The notes under the pieces are model-generated. The model made no database searches and was not told the origin of the DNA. It worked only from the letters and a program-made list of their open reading frames with translations. From contig NZ_CP083539.1 in assembly GCF_025144335.1 (NCBI RefSeq), positions 1,675,501 to 1,739,500 on the forward strand: DNA of 64,000 bases. The letters are read 5' to 3'. Shown piece after piece: positions 9,748 through 17,676 of this stretch. The number at the start of each line of letters is the position of its first letter. Position 1 is the first letter of the stretch. The DNA comes from Jannaschia sp. W003 (GTDB lineage: Bacteria > Pseudomonadota > Alphaproteobacteria > Rhodobacterales > Rhodobacteraceae). Both the position numbers and the translations under genes were made by a program.

Positions 9748-9887
9748 CGCCCCGGCCCCGCGCCGGGGCCTCAGGGTGCGGTTGGTTCCGAGGTCGCGGA
9801 GCGGGGCGGCGCTAGTGGCGTGCGTCGCGCCTCGGGTCGAGCGGTGTCGCATGTCGCCCGCGGAGGCCCCGGCTCAGGGCCGGGGCG
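9748..9887. repeat. intergenic inverted doublet, copy B
   Basis: The left arm 9748-9774 (CCCCGCGCCGGGGCCTCAG) and right arm 9861-9887 (CGGAGGCCCCGGCTCAGGG) are inverted copies of the same element, 86 bases apart. It sits in the 201-base gap between nth and the solute-binding protein gene. The spacer carries GTGTCGCATG, also present in the spacer of copy A (just after its left arm). The rest of the gap shows nothing I can name. Confidence 0.8.
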
Positions 9888-10560
9888 GGGTCGCCTCGTC
9901 TCCCGGCTCCGCGACAGCCATCTCGCCTGCGAGGAACGCCTCGCACAGCTCGTTCACCGTGCACGTCCCGCACTTCGGGGCGCGCGCCCGGCAGGTGCGC
10001 TTGCCGTGGGCCAAGAGGATCACGTGGGCCTGCATGCGCCAGTCGGCGGGCAGGCGCGCCTCCAGCGAGGCGGCGGTCTTTGCCTCGGTCTTTCCCTCCG
10101 CCAGCCCCATGCGGTTGCAGACGCGGTGGACGTGGGTGTCGACGGCCACGACGGCCTCGCCGAAGGTGAAGTGCTGCACGATGTCGGCGCACTTGCGGCC
10201 CACGCCGGGCAGGCTCATCAGCCCGGCGCGGTCGCGGGGGACGCGGCCGTCCAGTTCGTCGAGCAGGTAGCGGCACATCCGGCGCAGGTTGCGGGTCTTC
10301 ACGTTGTAGAGGCCGCAGGGGCGGATGGCCTGCGCGATGGCGGCGTCGTCCAGGGCCAGGATGCCCTCGGGCGTGGTGGCCAGCGCGAAGAGGTTGCGGG
10401 CGGCCGCCGCGGTGTTGCGGTCGAGGCTCTGGGCCGAGAGCATGCAGGTGACCACGGATCGGAACGGGTCGCGGCCCCCCTTGGTGTCGGGGGCGGTGGC
10501 GTCGGGGTAGGCCTCCGCGAGGCGGCGCATGAGGTCGGGAATCGCGGGTTCGGGGAGCAT
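9874..10560 (-). CDS. nth: endonuclease III
   Basis: DNA glycosylase/AP lyase that removes oxidised pyrimidines in base-excision repair. 228 residues from ATG 10560; an upstream extension of the frame runs through repeat DNA and is not coding. The helix-hairpin-helix is LPGVGRKCADIV, with the catalytic Lys in GRK. The catalytic Asp is in AVDTHVHRV. The [4Fe-4S] cluster ligands are C190, C197, C200 and C206, with the canonical C-x6-C-x2-C-x5-C spacing. Family length is normal (about 210-230). Its 3' end runs into repeat copy B, whose right arm overlaps the last 5 codons and stop. Confidence 0.97.
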   Translation of the reverse strand: MLPEPAIPDLMRRLAEAYPDATAPDTKGGRDPFRSVVTCMLSAQSLDRNTAAAARNLFALATTPEGILALDDAAIAQAIRPCGLYNVKTRNLRRMCRYLLDELDGRVPRDRAGLMSLPGVGRKCADIVQHFTFGEAVVAVDTHVHRVCNRMGLAEGKTEAKTAASLEARLPADWRMQAHVILLAHGKRTCRARAPKCGTCTVNELCEAFLAGEMAVAEPGDEATPPRP

Positions 10561-10614
10561 GGCGAGAGGGTAGGGCGCGGGCGGGGCGGGGCCAGCAGGG
10601 GGGCGCTCCGCCCG

Positions 10615-10711
10615 CGCCCCGGCCTTGCGCCGGGGCCTCGGTTCGAAGGTTGTGCCGCGCTTCGGAATGGGGGCGCCGGTGGAAGGCGGAGGCCCCGGCG
10701 CGAGGCCGGGG
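10615..10711. repeat. intergenic inverted doublet, copy C
   Basis: Left arm 10615-10640 and right arm 10685-10711 are inverted copies, separated by 44 bases, the same spacing as copies A and D. The element occupies most of the 161-base gap between the nth start and the M20 peptidase stop. Confidence 0.85.
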
Positions 10712-10721
10712 GGTGGTGCGC

Positions 10722-11990
10722 CTAGGTCAGAAGCCGGTGTAGCGCATGCCCCATGACCTGTGCGGCCTCGCGCATGTCCCGCACGCCCACCCACTCGTCG
10801 GGCTGGTGCGCCAGCTCCAGATGGCCGGGGCCGTAGGCGATGCAGTTCCGCAGGCGTCCGATGCGGTCGATGTGCTTCTGGTCGTAGGTGCCCGGCGAGA
10901 CCACGAAACCGGCCTCGCGGCCCATGACGTCGCGCACGGCGTCCTGCACCGCGCGCACCACGGGGGCGTCCTCGGGGGTGGTGGAGGGCAGCACCTCGAA
11001 GAGGTCGCGCACCTCGTAGCGGAAGCTCGGGCGGCGGGCCCGGACGCGCTCCAGCAGGGCGCGGACCTCAGCCTTTACGTCCGCGATGCTCTCCTCGGCG
11101 AGGAACCGGCGGTCGATGGTCAGCACGCAGCGGTCGGGCACGCAGGCCGACGGCAGGCCGGTGTAGTCCGCCTCCTGCACCGGCTCGCCGCCGTGGATCG
11201 CGTTGAGGTTCAGGGTGGCGGCGCGCGCGCCCTCGGGCACCACGGGAAGGGCCGTGCGGCGGCCAGCGAGCACGGGCAGCAGCGTCTCCTCGATCTCCTG
11301 CAGCACGGCGCCCATGTGGCGCACGGCGCAGTCGCCGAGGAAGGGCATGGAGCCGTGGGCGATGTGCCCCTGCGTCTCGATCTCGGCCCACCAGACGCCG
11401 CGGTGCCCGAGGCAGATGCGCCCGGGGTCGAGCGGCTCGGGGATGATGACGTGCTGCACGCGCTCGGGTGCGAACCAGCCCTGCTCAGCCAAATACGCCA
11501 CGCCGCCGTAGCCGCCCGACTCCTCGTCGGCGGTGGCGGAGATCTCGACGGCGCCGCGGAAGTCCGGGTGGAGGTCCGCGAAGGCCTCGGCGGCGACGAC
11601 GGACGCGGCCAGTCCGCCCTTCATGTCGCAGGCGCCCCGGCCCCAGACCCGGCCATCGGCGATCTCGCCGCCGAAGGGGTCGCGGGTCCAGCCCTCGCCC
11701 ACGGCCACCACGTCGTGGTGGGAGTTGAAGTGCACGCATTCGCCGGGGCGCGTGCCCTCGCGGCGGCAGACTACGTTCCAGCGGGGGTGGCGGTAGGAGT
11801 CGCCCAGGGCGCCTTCCGCGCGGACCATCGCGACGTCCCAGCCTTTGCCGCGCATCCGCTCGCCCAGCAGCTCGCAGACGTCGCGGTAGTGGCGGCCCGG
11901 GGGGTTCAGGGTCGGCACCCGCACGAGCGCCTGCGCGAGCGCGGCGCATTCGTCCTCGCGAGCCTCGATCTCTTGCAGCAGACGGTCCAT
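10722..11990 (-). CDS. M20 family metallopeptidase (ArgE/DapE-like deacylase)
   Basis: Zinc aminoacylase/deacetylase of 422 residues, starting at ATG 11990 behind a GGGAGG ribosome site. Metal-binding and catalytic landmarks in order: the HxD-type motif in FNSHHDVVAVG; the bridging Asp in GACDMKGG; the general base and ligand Glu in ADEESGG; and the dimerisation-domain motif around GHIAHGSMP. The C-terminal metal His is most likely in YDQKHIDRIG or GPGHLELAHQPDE. It removes an acyl group from an amino acid or dipeptide. It resembles acetylornithine deacetylase/succinyl-diaminopimelate desuccinylase, but the family is broad, and alphaproteobacteria usually make arginine via ArgJ, so the exact substrate is open. 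Confidence 0.9.
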   Translation of the reverse strand: MDRLLQEIEAREDECAALAQALVRVPTLNPPGRHYRDVCELLGERMRGKGWDVAMVRAEGALGDSYRHPRWNVVCRREGTRPGECVHFNSHHDVVAVGEGWTRDPFGGEIADGRVWGRGACDMKGGLAASVVAAEAFADLHPDFRGAVEISATADEESGGYGGVAYLAEQGWFAPERVQHVIIPEPLDPGRICLGHRGVWWAEIETQGHIAHGSMPFLGDCAVRHMGAVLQEIEETLLPVLAGRRTALPVVPEGARAATLNLNAIHGGEPVQEADYTGLPSACVPDRCVLTIDRRFLAEESIADVKAEVRALLERVRARRPSFRYEVRDLFEVLPSTTPEDAPVVRAVQDAVRDVMGREAGFVVSPGTYDQKHIDRIGRLRNCIAYGPGHLELAHQPDEWVGVRDMREAAQVMGHALHRLLT

Positions 11991-12099
11991 GGGGCCTCCC
12001 TTCGGGGCGCACCGTCGCGCCGGGCGGGGCGGAGGGCAACCCGGGGCCGGGAACCTCCGCCGTGGGAGCGCATTCGCACCCCGTGAAACCGGTCTCTCC

Positions 12100-12453
12100 A
12101 TGATCGCGGGCGTCCTCGTGCCGCTCTTCGCCCTGGGCGCGCTGGCGTGGCTGCTGCCGCGTCTCGCCGCGCGGTGGCTGCCGCGCTCCATGCGGGGGCT
12201 GGTGATGAACGGCGCGATCTGCGGCGCGATCCTCTTCGCTGCGGGCGTGGCGCTGTTCGCGGCGCTCTACGGCGACGCGGCCGGGGTGGTGTGGTCCGAG
12301 GCGCCCGCGCACTTCGCGGTGCTCTCGGCGCGCGCGGCCCTCCTGTGGGGGCCGGTGCTGGTGCTGTCGCTCGCGGGGCTGCCGCGTCGCTGGGGGCCGG
12401 GAGCGTGGGCCGAGCCGGGCGCCGAGGACCGCGACATGCGAGGCGGCGACTAG
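12100..12453 (+). CDS. small membrane protein, unknown function
   Basis: 117 residues from ATG 12100. Three hydrophobic stretches (about residues 2-21, 30-50 and 65-88) with a positive-inside pattern (RLAARWLPRSMR between the first two) suggest a three-pass inner-membrane protein. The acidic tail ends in RDMRGGD. I do not recognise the family. Codon use and third-position GC match its neighbours, which supports real coding. It is divergent from the M20 peptidase (109 bases between starts) and followed after 63 bases by another small membrane protein on the same strand. Confidence 0.6.
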   Translation: MIAGVLVPLFALGALAWLLPRLAARWLPRSMRGLVMNGAICGAILFAAGVALFAALYGDAAGVVWSEAPAHFAVLSARAALLWGPVLVLSLAGLPRRWGPGAWAEPGAEDRDMRGGD

Positions 12454-12516
12454 CGCCCGCATGGCGCGCGGCGCCCGTTGCCCCTACCTTCGGGGCGTTC
12501 CGCGAAAGGCCCGCCC

Positions 12517-12783
12517 ATGCTCCTCCTCGTCCGCATCCTCGCCGTGGTGCTCGTGATTCAGACCGTCGTGTTCTGGAGCCTCCTCCTCTACCTGCGCTGG
12601 GGCGAGCGCGACCGGCTGGAGGCGGAGTGGGAGCGCGAGCGCCCCCCGCTGCCGCGCGAGCGCTACGTGACGAACGGCCTCGAGACCCACGGGCGGCGCA
12701 CCCGCCGCCGGCTCCTCGTCGGGGTCTACGCGATCCCCATGGCGGTGATCGTGGCGCTGATCTGGTGGCTCAACTACAGCTGA
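12517..12783 (+). CDS. small two-TM membrane protein, unknown function
   Basis: 88 residues from ATG 12517. An N-terminal membrane helix (residues 2-23) is followed by a highly charged cytoplasmic loop rich in Arg and Glu (RWGERDRLEAEWERERPPLPRER cut short here) and a C-terminal helix (GVYAIPMAVIVALIWWLNYS). The last ten bases overlap the 3' end of the convergent kinase-like gene. No recognisable family. It may form an operon with the preceding small membrane gene. Confidence 0.65.
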   Translation: MLLLVRILAVVLVIQTVVFWSLLLYLRWGERDRLEAEWERERPPLPRERYVTNGLETHGRRTRRRLLVGVYAIPMAVIVALIWWLNYS

Positions 12784-13748
12784 GGCCAGACGCGGCGCAT
12801 CGCCCCGGCGGCGGCGGGAAACCACGGCGCGAAGCCGGCCACCAGCTCGTCGGCCTGCGCGAACGCGGCCATGCGCGCGCAGAACCGCTCCAGCCGCTCG
12901 GGCGTGGTGGAGGCGCGGTCGCGGCGGATCACGTCGTCCTCGGCGTCGGCCCATCCCCGCGCGGCGACGGCGCGTCGCATCACCGCGACGCGGTCGGCGG
13001 CCACCAGGACCGCCATCCGGCGCAGGAGCGCCATGCGCCCCGCATCGAGCCCGGGCACCTCGCCGAGCACCGCCTCGGTGGCCGGGAGGTCGAGCGCCCA
13101 CTCCGGGTCGGCCACCAGCCATGCGAGGTCCTCCACGCCGGCGCGGCGGCCGAACAGGTCCCAGTCGTACCAGACCACCGAGCCGTCGGGCTGCACCGCG
13201 GCGTTGCCGAGCCGCGCGTCCCAGCGCGTGAAGCGCTCCGATCCGTGCGAGACGGCGCGCGCGAGGACCTCGCTGTCGCAGGCGGGCGGGGCGATCCCGA
13301 GGTCGCCCGACAGGAACACTGGGCGGGCGGCGTACTCCTCGGCCCAGCCGGCGCGCGTCCCGAGGCCGGGCAGGCGGTCGAGCAGGTCGGGGCGCGCCTC
13401 CATCGCGGCGCGGCACTGCTCCAGCGCGCCGACCGCGCCGCGGGCGAGCGCCGCAGCCTCGGACGCGTCGGCGCGCGCCATGCGCCAGCTCAGCCGCTCG
13501 CGCCCCGCGTCGGACTGCACCAGCAGGCCGTCCGCGAAGCCCAGCACCCGCGGCACCGGCGCCCCGTCCTCGCCAAGCACCTGAAGGAGCGCGGCCTCCG
13601 TCTCGGCGCGGGCCGGATCGCCGCGGCGGGTGGCGATCGCGGTGGTGCCGTCCTCCAGCTCCACGCGCACCGACCCGCGCCCGCGCCCGCCCGGCGCGGT
13701 GGCGCGCAGGACGCGGCGGCCGGTGACGGCCAGCACGGTGGCCTTCAT
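12774..13748 (-). CDS. APH-fold phosphotransferase-like protein with altered catalytic residues
   Basis: 324 residues from ATG 13748. The C-terminal half has the aminoglycoside-phosphotransferase/choline-kinase layout. The catalytic loop reads RWDARLGNAAV: Asp and Asn are kept, but the usual His/Gly of HGDxxxxN is Arg-Trp. The metal-binding equivalent of DFG is VWYDWDLFGRRAGVEDLAWL. In the small lobe the strand that normally supplies the ATP-anchoring Lys reads AIATRRGD, with no Lys, followed by an ExxxL helix (ETEAALLQVL). So it is either a divergent small-molecule kinase or a pseudokinase. It is divergent from deoC (212 bases between starts), so a role in nucleoside or sugar metabolism is possible but unproven. 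Confidence 0.65.
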   Translation of the reverse strand: MKATVLAVTGRRVLRATAPGGRGRGSVRVELEDGTTAIATRRGDPARAETEAALLQVLGEDGAPVPRVLGFADGLLVQSDAGRERLSWRMARADASEAAALARGAVGALEQCRAAMEARPDLLDRLPGLGTRAGWAEEYAARPVFLSGDLGIAPPACDSEVLARAVSHGSERFTRWDARLGNAAVQPDGSVVWYDWDLFGRRAGVEDLAWLVADPEWALDLPATEAVLGEVPGLDAGRMALLRRMAVLVAADRVAVMRRAVAARGWADAEDDVIRRDRASTTPERLERFCARMAAFAQADELVAGFAPWFPAAAGAMRRVWPQL

Positions 13749-13960
13749 CCATCCTACCGATCCGGGGCGGTGCTCGATACGTGGGGAGGGTTCGGCGGAC
13801 AGGGCGGGCTCCGGCGTCGGACGTCGCGGGCGCGGCGGTCGGGTCAAGGTTGCACTCGCATGGGGGGCATGCAACGACTTTCCCGCCCCGCAACGGCCCC
13901 CGCCCGCAACGGCCCCCGCGCCGTCCGCGATTCCGAAACGATCGCAGGAGTGCGACCCGC

Positions 13961-14911
13961 GTGACATCCGACCTCGCCCGCAATCCCGGAACGGCCTTCG
14001 ACGCCGGCCTCCTCGAGGGCATCCGCGTCAACACCCCCGCCACGGAGCGCCGCGCCACGACGATCCCCGCGCGCCGGTCGGTGAAGAAGCAGTGGCAGGC
14101 CGCGTGGCTGGCGCGGGCCGTGTCGCTGATCGACCTCACCACGCTCGCGGGCGACGACACGCCCCAGCGGGTGCGGCGCCTGTGCGCCAAGGCGCTGAAC
14201 CCGGTGCGCGGCGACCTCCTAGAGGCGCTCGGCCTGCCCGATCTCACCTGCGGCGCGGTCTGCGTCTACCACGAGATGGTGCCCGTGGCCGTGGACGCCG
14301 TGGCGGGGCGCATCCCCGTGGCTGCCGTCTCGACCGGCTTTCCGGCCGGCCTCACGCCGCTCCACCTGCGCCTGCGCGAGATCGAGGAGAGCGTCGCCGC
14401 CGGTGCCGCCGAGATCGACATCGTGATCTCGCGCCGCCACGTGCTGACCGGGAACTGGCAGGCCCTCTACGACGAGATGCGCCAGATGCGCGAGGCCTGC
14501 GGCGCGGCGCACGTGAAGGCGATCCTGGCGACGGGCGAGCTTGGCTCCTTGCGCAACGTCGCCAAGGCGTCAGCGGTCTGCATGATGGGCGGCGCCGACT
14601 TCATCAAGACGTCGACGGGCAAGGAGAGCGTGAACGCCACGCTGCCCGTGAGCCTCGTGATGATGCGCGCGATCCGCGACCACGAGCGGCGGACGGGCTT
14701 CAAGGTCGGCTACAAGCCGGCGGGCGGCATCTCCAAGGCCAAGGACGCGATCACCTACCTCGCGCTCCTCAAGGAGGAGCTTGGCGACCGCTGGCTGCGC
14801 CCCGACTTGTTCCGCTTCGGGGCGTCGTCGCTGCTGGGCGACATCGAGCGGCAGCTCGAGCATCACGTGACGGGGCGGTACTCGGCGGGCTACCGGCACG
14901 CGGTGGCTTGA
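13961..14911 (+). CDS. deoC: deoxyribose-phosphate aldolase
   Basis: Cleaves 2-deoxyribose 5-phosphate to glyceraldehyde 3-phosphate and acetaldehyde during deoxynucleoside breakdown. 316 residues from GTG 13961, with AGGAG ten bases upstream. Active-site elements: the Schiff-base Lys216 in GADFIKTSTGK; the second active-site Lys in GYKPAGGI; and EIDIVISRRHVLTG for substrate binding. The length fits the longer DeoC group (about 310-330), not the 220-260 residue bacterial type. The next gene encodes a double aldehyde dehydrogenase that could oxidise the acetaldehyde product. A hairpin-plus-box repeat lies between the two genes. Confidence 0.95.
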   Translation: MTSDLARNPGTAFDAGLLEGIRVNTPATERRATTIPARRSVKKQWQAAWLARAVSLIDLTTLAGDDTPQRVRRLCAKALNPVRGDLLEALGLPDLTCGAVCVYHEMVPVAVDAVAGRIPVAAVSTGFPAGLTPLHLRLREIEESVAAGAAEIDIVISRRHVLTGNWQALYDEMRQMREACGAAHVKAILATGELGSLRNVAKASAVCMMGGADFIKTSTGKESVNATLPVSLVMMRAIRDHERRTGFKVGYKPAGGISKAKDAITYLALLKEELGDRWLRPDLFRFGASSLLGDIERQLEHHVTGRYSAGYRHAVA

Positions 14912-14918
14912 GGGCGGG

Positions 14919-14972
14919 AGCGAGGGGCCAGCCCCTCGCTCCCCGAGGTATTTCTGGAACGAAGAAGAGGGG
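14919..14972 (+). repeat. hairpin plus CCCCGAGGTATTT box, copy 1
   Basis: A stem-loop (GAGCGAGGGG/CCCCTCGCTC, loop CCAG) at 14918-14941 runs into CCCCGAGGTATTT and a purine-rich tail GAAGAAGAGGGG. The same architecture recurs at 21771-21819 (opposite strand), 23343-23390 and 50415-50473. It sits between deoC and the aldehyde dehydrogenase and could attenuate read-through. Confidence 0.75.
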
Positions 14973-14994
14973 CCCCGCGCCCCGGAGGCGAGAG

Positions 14995-17310
14995 ATGACC
15001 GTGGCCGAGATCTTCGAGACGATGGAATGGGGACCCGCGCCCGAGGGGCGGGGCGAGGCGGACGCCTGGCTGGATGCCCACGGGCGGCGCTTCGGGCACT
15101 TCGTGGACGGCGAGCGGCTGGCCCCCGGCGAGTGCTTCGCCACCGTGAACCCCGCCACGGGCGAGGTTCTGGCCGAGGTCACGCAAGGCACCGCTTCGGA
15201 CGTGGCCGCCGCCGTGAAGGCCGCGCGCAAGGCACAGCCCGGGTGGGCCAAGCTGGACGACCATGCCCGTGCCCGCGTCCTCTACGCCATAGCGCGGGGG
15301 CTGCAGAAGCACGCGCGTCTGCTCGCCGTGCTGGAGGTGCTCGACACCGGCAAGCCGATTCGCGAGGCGCGCGACATCGACGTGGCGCTGGCCGCGCGGC
15401 ACTTCTACCACCACGCTGGCCACGCCGAGCTGCGCTCCGAGATCGTGCCGGGGCGCGAGCCCTGGGGCGTGTGCGGGCAGATCGTGCCGTGGAACTTCCC
15501 GCTGCTGATGCTGGCCTGGAAGATCGCGCCGGCGCTCGCCATGGGCAACGCGGTGGTACTGAAACCGGCCGAGTGGACGCCCCTCACCGCGCTGGCCTTC
15601 TGCGACATCCTCCAGGAAGCGGGCGTGCCGCCGGGCGTGGTCAACATCGTGACCGGCGACGGCGCCACGGGGGCGGCGCTGACGGCGGCCCCGATCGACA
15701 AGCTGGCCTTCACCGGCTCCACCGAGGTGGGCCGCGTCCTGCGCCGCGAGACCGCCGGGCGCGGCATGGGCCTGACGCTCGAGCTGGGCGGCAAGAGCCC
15801 TTACGTCGTGTTCGAGGACGCCGACATCGACGGCGCCGTCGAAGGGCTGGTTGACGCCATCTGGTTCAACGGCGGGCAGGTCTGCTGCGCGGGCGCCCGC
15901 GCGCTGGTGCAGGAGGGCATCGCCGAAGACTTCGCCGCGCGGCTCAAGGCGCGCATGGCGCGCATCCGCGTGGGCGACCCGCTCGACAAGGCGGTGGACA
16001 TGGGCGCCATGGTCCATGCCGAGCACAAGGCGCGGGTCGAGGCGATGCTGGCGCGCACGGGCGGCGACGTGCACCGCGGCACGGCCCCCGAGGGCTGCTA
16101 CCTGCCGCCGGTGCTGGTCGAGAACGTCCACTCCGCCGATCCGATCATGCAGGAGGAGGTGTTCGGCCCGGTGCTGGCGATGACCACTTTCCGCACGCCC
16201 GATGAGGCGGTGCAGCTGGCAAACGACACGAACTACGGGCTGGCCGGCTCGATCTGGTCGCAGGACGTGGACCACGCGCTGGGCGTCGCGCCGCGCATCC
16301 GCGCCGGGGTGATCTGGGTCAACGGGGCCAACATGCTCGACGCGGCCGCCCCCTTCGGCGGCATGAAGGAGAGTGGTTTCGGCCGCGAGGGCGGCGTGGC
16401 CGGGCTGGGGGCCTACCTGCGCCCCGCGCCGGGGACGAAGCTGAAGCCCGCGAAGCGCTTCGAGGCCGCGGGGGCGCTCGCCGACCCCATCGACCGCACC
16501 GCCAAGATGTACGTCGGCGGCAAGCAGGCCCGCCCCGACGGCGGCTACACCCGCACCGTCGCCGGGCCGCAGGGCGCGGTGGGGCAGGTGGGGATCGCCA
16601 ACCGCAAGGACGTGCGCAACGCCGTGGAGGCCGCCGCCGGGGCCTCGGGCTGGGCGTCCAGCACGGGCCACATGCGGGCGCAGATCCTCTACTACCTCGC
16701 CGAGAACCTTCACGCGCGTCGCGATGAGTTCGCTGCGCGGCTGAAGTCGCAGCAGGGTGGCGAGCGTGGCCGTGAGGTCGAGACCGCCGTGCGCCACCTG
16801 TTCCGCTGGGCGGCCTGGGCCGACAAGCACGACGGCCGCGTGGTGAGCGTGCCCATAGGCGGGCTGGCGCTGGCCCTGAACCGCCCCGTGGGCGTGGTCG
16901 GCGCCTTCGCGCCCGAGGAGGCGCCGCTGGCCGGGATCGCGCAGATCGTCGGAGCGTCCATGGCGCTGGGCAACCGTCTGGTGCTGGTCGCGCCCGAGAC
17001 GGCGCCGCTGGCGGCGACCGACCTCTATCAGGTGCTCGACACGTCGGACGTGCCGGGGGGCGTCGTGAACATCCTGTCGGGTGACCACGCGGAGCTGGCG
17101 CCCCACCTCGCGGGGCACATGGGCGTGGACGCGGTGTGGAGCTTCTCGGAGGCGGACGTCTCGAGCGTGATCGAGCGCGAGGCGGCGGGCAACCTGAAGC
17201 GGACCTGGGTGAACGGTGGCGCGGGCCGCGACTGGGAGGCGCGCGACGCCGGGCCGTGGCTGGACGCGGGGACGGAAGTGCAGACGGTGTGGGTGCCGTT
17301 CGGGGTTTGA
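14995..17310 (+). CDS. double-length aldehyde dehydrogenase (complete ALDH plus truncated second ALDH module)
   Basis: 771 residues from ATG 14995 with GGAGG just upstream. Residues ~35-500 form a full NAD(P)-dependent aldehyde dehydrogenase: VPWNFPLLM cofactor region, FTGSTEVG turn, general base Glu263 (LELGGKSP) and catalytic Cys297 (GQVCCAGAR). From about residue 505 a second ALDH-like module begins (MYVGGKQARPDGGY..., NRPVGVVGAFAPEEAPL), but it ends before the catalytic domain and has no active-site cysteine. Such double proteins are known next to deoC in related bacteria, where oxidation of the acetaldehyde released by DeoC is the natural assumption (inference). The second module may serve oligomerisation. 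The gene stops just before a repeat doublet. Confidence 0.9.
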   Translation: MTVAEIFETMEWGPAPEGRGEADAWLDAHGRRFGHFVDGERLAPGECFATVNPATGEVLAEVTQGTASDVAAAVKAARKAQPGWAKLDDHARARVLYAIARGLQKHARLLAVLEVLDTGKPIREARDIDVALAARHFYHHAGHAELRSEIVPGREPWGVCGQIVPWNFPLLMLAWKIAPALAMGNAVVLKPAEWTPLTALAFCDILQEAGVPPGVVNIVTGDGATGAALTAAPIDKLAFTGSTEVGRVLRRETAGRGMGLTLELGGKSPYVVFEDADIDGAVEGLVDAIWFNGGQVCCAGARALVQEGIAEDFAARLKARMARIRVGDPLDKAVDMGAMVHAEHKARVEAMLARTGGDVHRGTAPEGCYLPPVLVENVHSADPIMQEEVFGPVLAMTTFRTPDEAVQLANDTNYGLAGSIWSQDVDHALGVAPRIRAGVIWVNGANMLDAAAPFGGMKESGFGREGGVAGLGAYLRPAPGTKLKPAKRFEAAGALADPIDRTAKMYVGGKQARPDGGYTRTVAGPQGAVGQVGIANRKDVRNAVEAAAGASGWASSTGHMRAQILYYLAENLHARRDEFAARLKSQQGGERGREVETAVRHLFRWAAWADKHDGRVVSVPIGGLALALNRPVGVVGAFAPEEAPLAGIAQIVGASMALGNRLVLVAPETAPLAATDLYQVLDTSDVPGGVVNILSGDHAELAPHLAGHMGVDAVWSFSEADVSSVIEREAAGNLKRTWVNGGAGRDWEARDAGPWLDAGTEVQTVWVPFGV

Positions 17311-17676
17311 GCGGCGCGGGTCGCAGCAAGGGTTCCACCCTCCGGACCTGATCCGGGGCCTCTGGTTGCAGTTGGCGCTTCACTCCGCAGTGTCAGTGCA
17401 GGTGGTTGGCGGAGGCCCCGGCGCAAGGCCGGGGCGTGGATCGCCTAGCACCATGCGCTGCGCCCCCCGGAGCACGAACCCCGGAAGCCAGCGCGTCTCG
17501 GAATGACCGGATCGCCCCTCGGGGCATGGCGGACGGCACGAAGACCGGGCCCGGCCCCCCATGCGCGCCTCCTTCTTCACGAAGGCGCAGGGACCGTCCT
17601 TGCCGGGAACGAGCCCCGTTTGCTGCAGCAGCGGCACTCCTCTTCGCGAGCGCCCCCGCCGGTCAAGCGATTCGCG
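17311..17676. other. 366-base gap between convergent genes
   Basis: Holds repeat doublet D (17340-17436) in its first third. The remaining 240 bases (17437-17676) contain no convincing gene. A reverse-strand frame (17380-17637) starts MPLLQQTGLVPGKDG but runs on into the repeat doublet, and I see no ribosome site or family for it. The base composition is a little less GC-rich than the genes around it. Confidence 0.6.
17340..17436. repeat. intergenic inverted doublet, copy D
   Basis: A decayed left arm (17340-17362, CTCCGGACCTGATCCGGGGCC) and a well-kept right arm (17408-17436, GGCGGAGGCCCCGGCGCAAGG) are separated by 45 bases, as in copies A and C. It lies just beyond the aldehyde dehydrogenase stop, in the gap to the convergent FtsX-like gene. 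Confidence 0.8.

Noticed and set aside
10722..11990. Naming the M20 peptidase argE
   Set aside because: The family is broad and alphaproteobacteria normally use ArgJ for this step, so a specific symbol is not supported.
17380..17637. 85-codon reverse frame beginning MPLLQQTGLVPGKDG
   Set aside because: No ribosome site and no known family, and its second half reads through repeat doublet D. It is mentioned as part of the unexplained gap rather than called as a gene.
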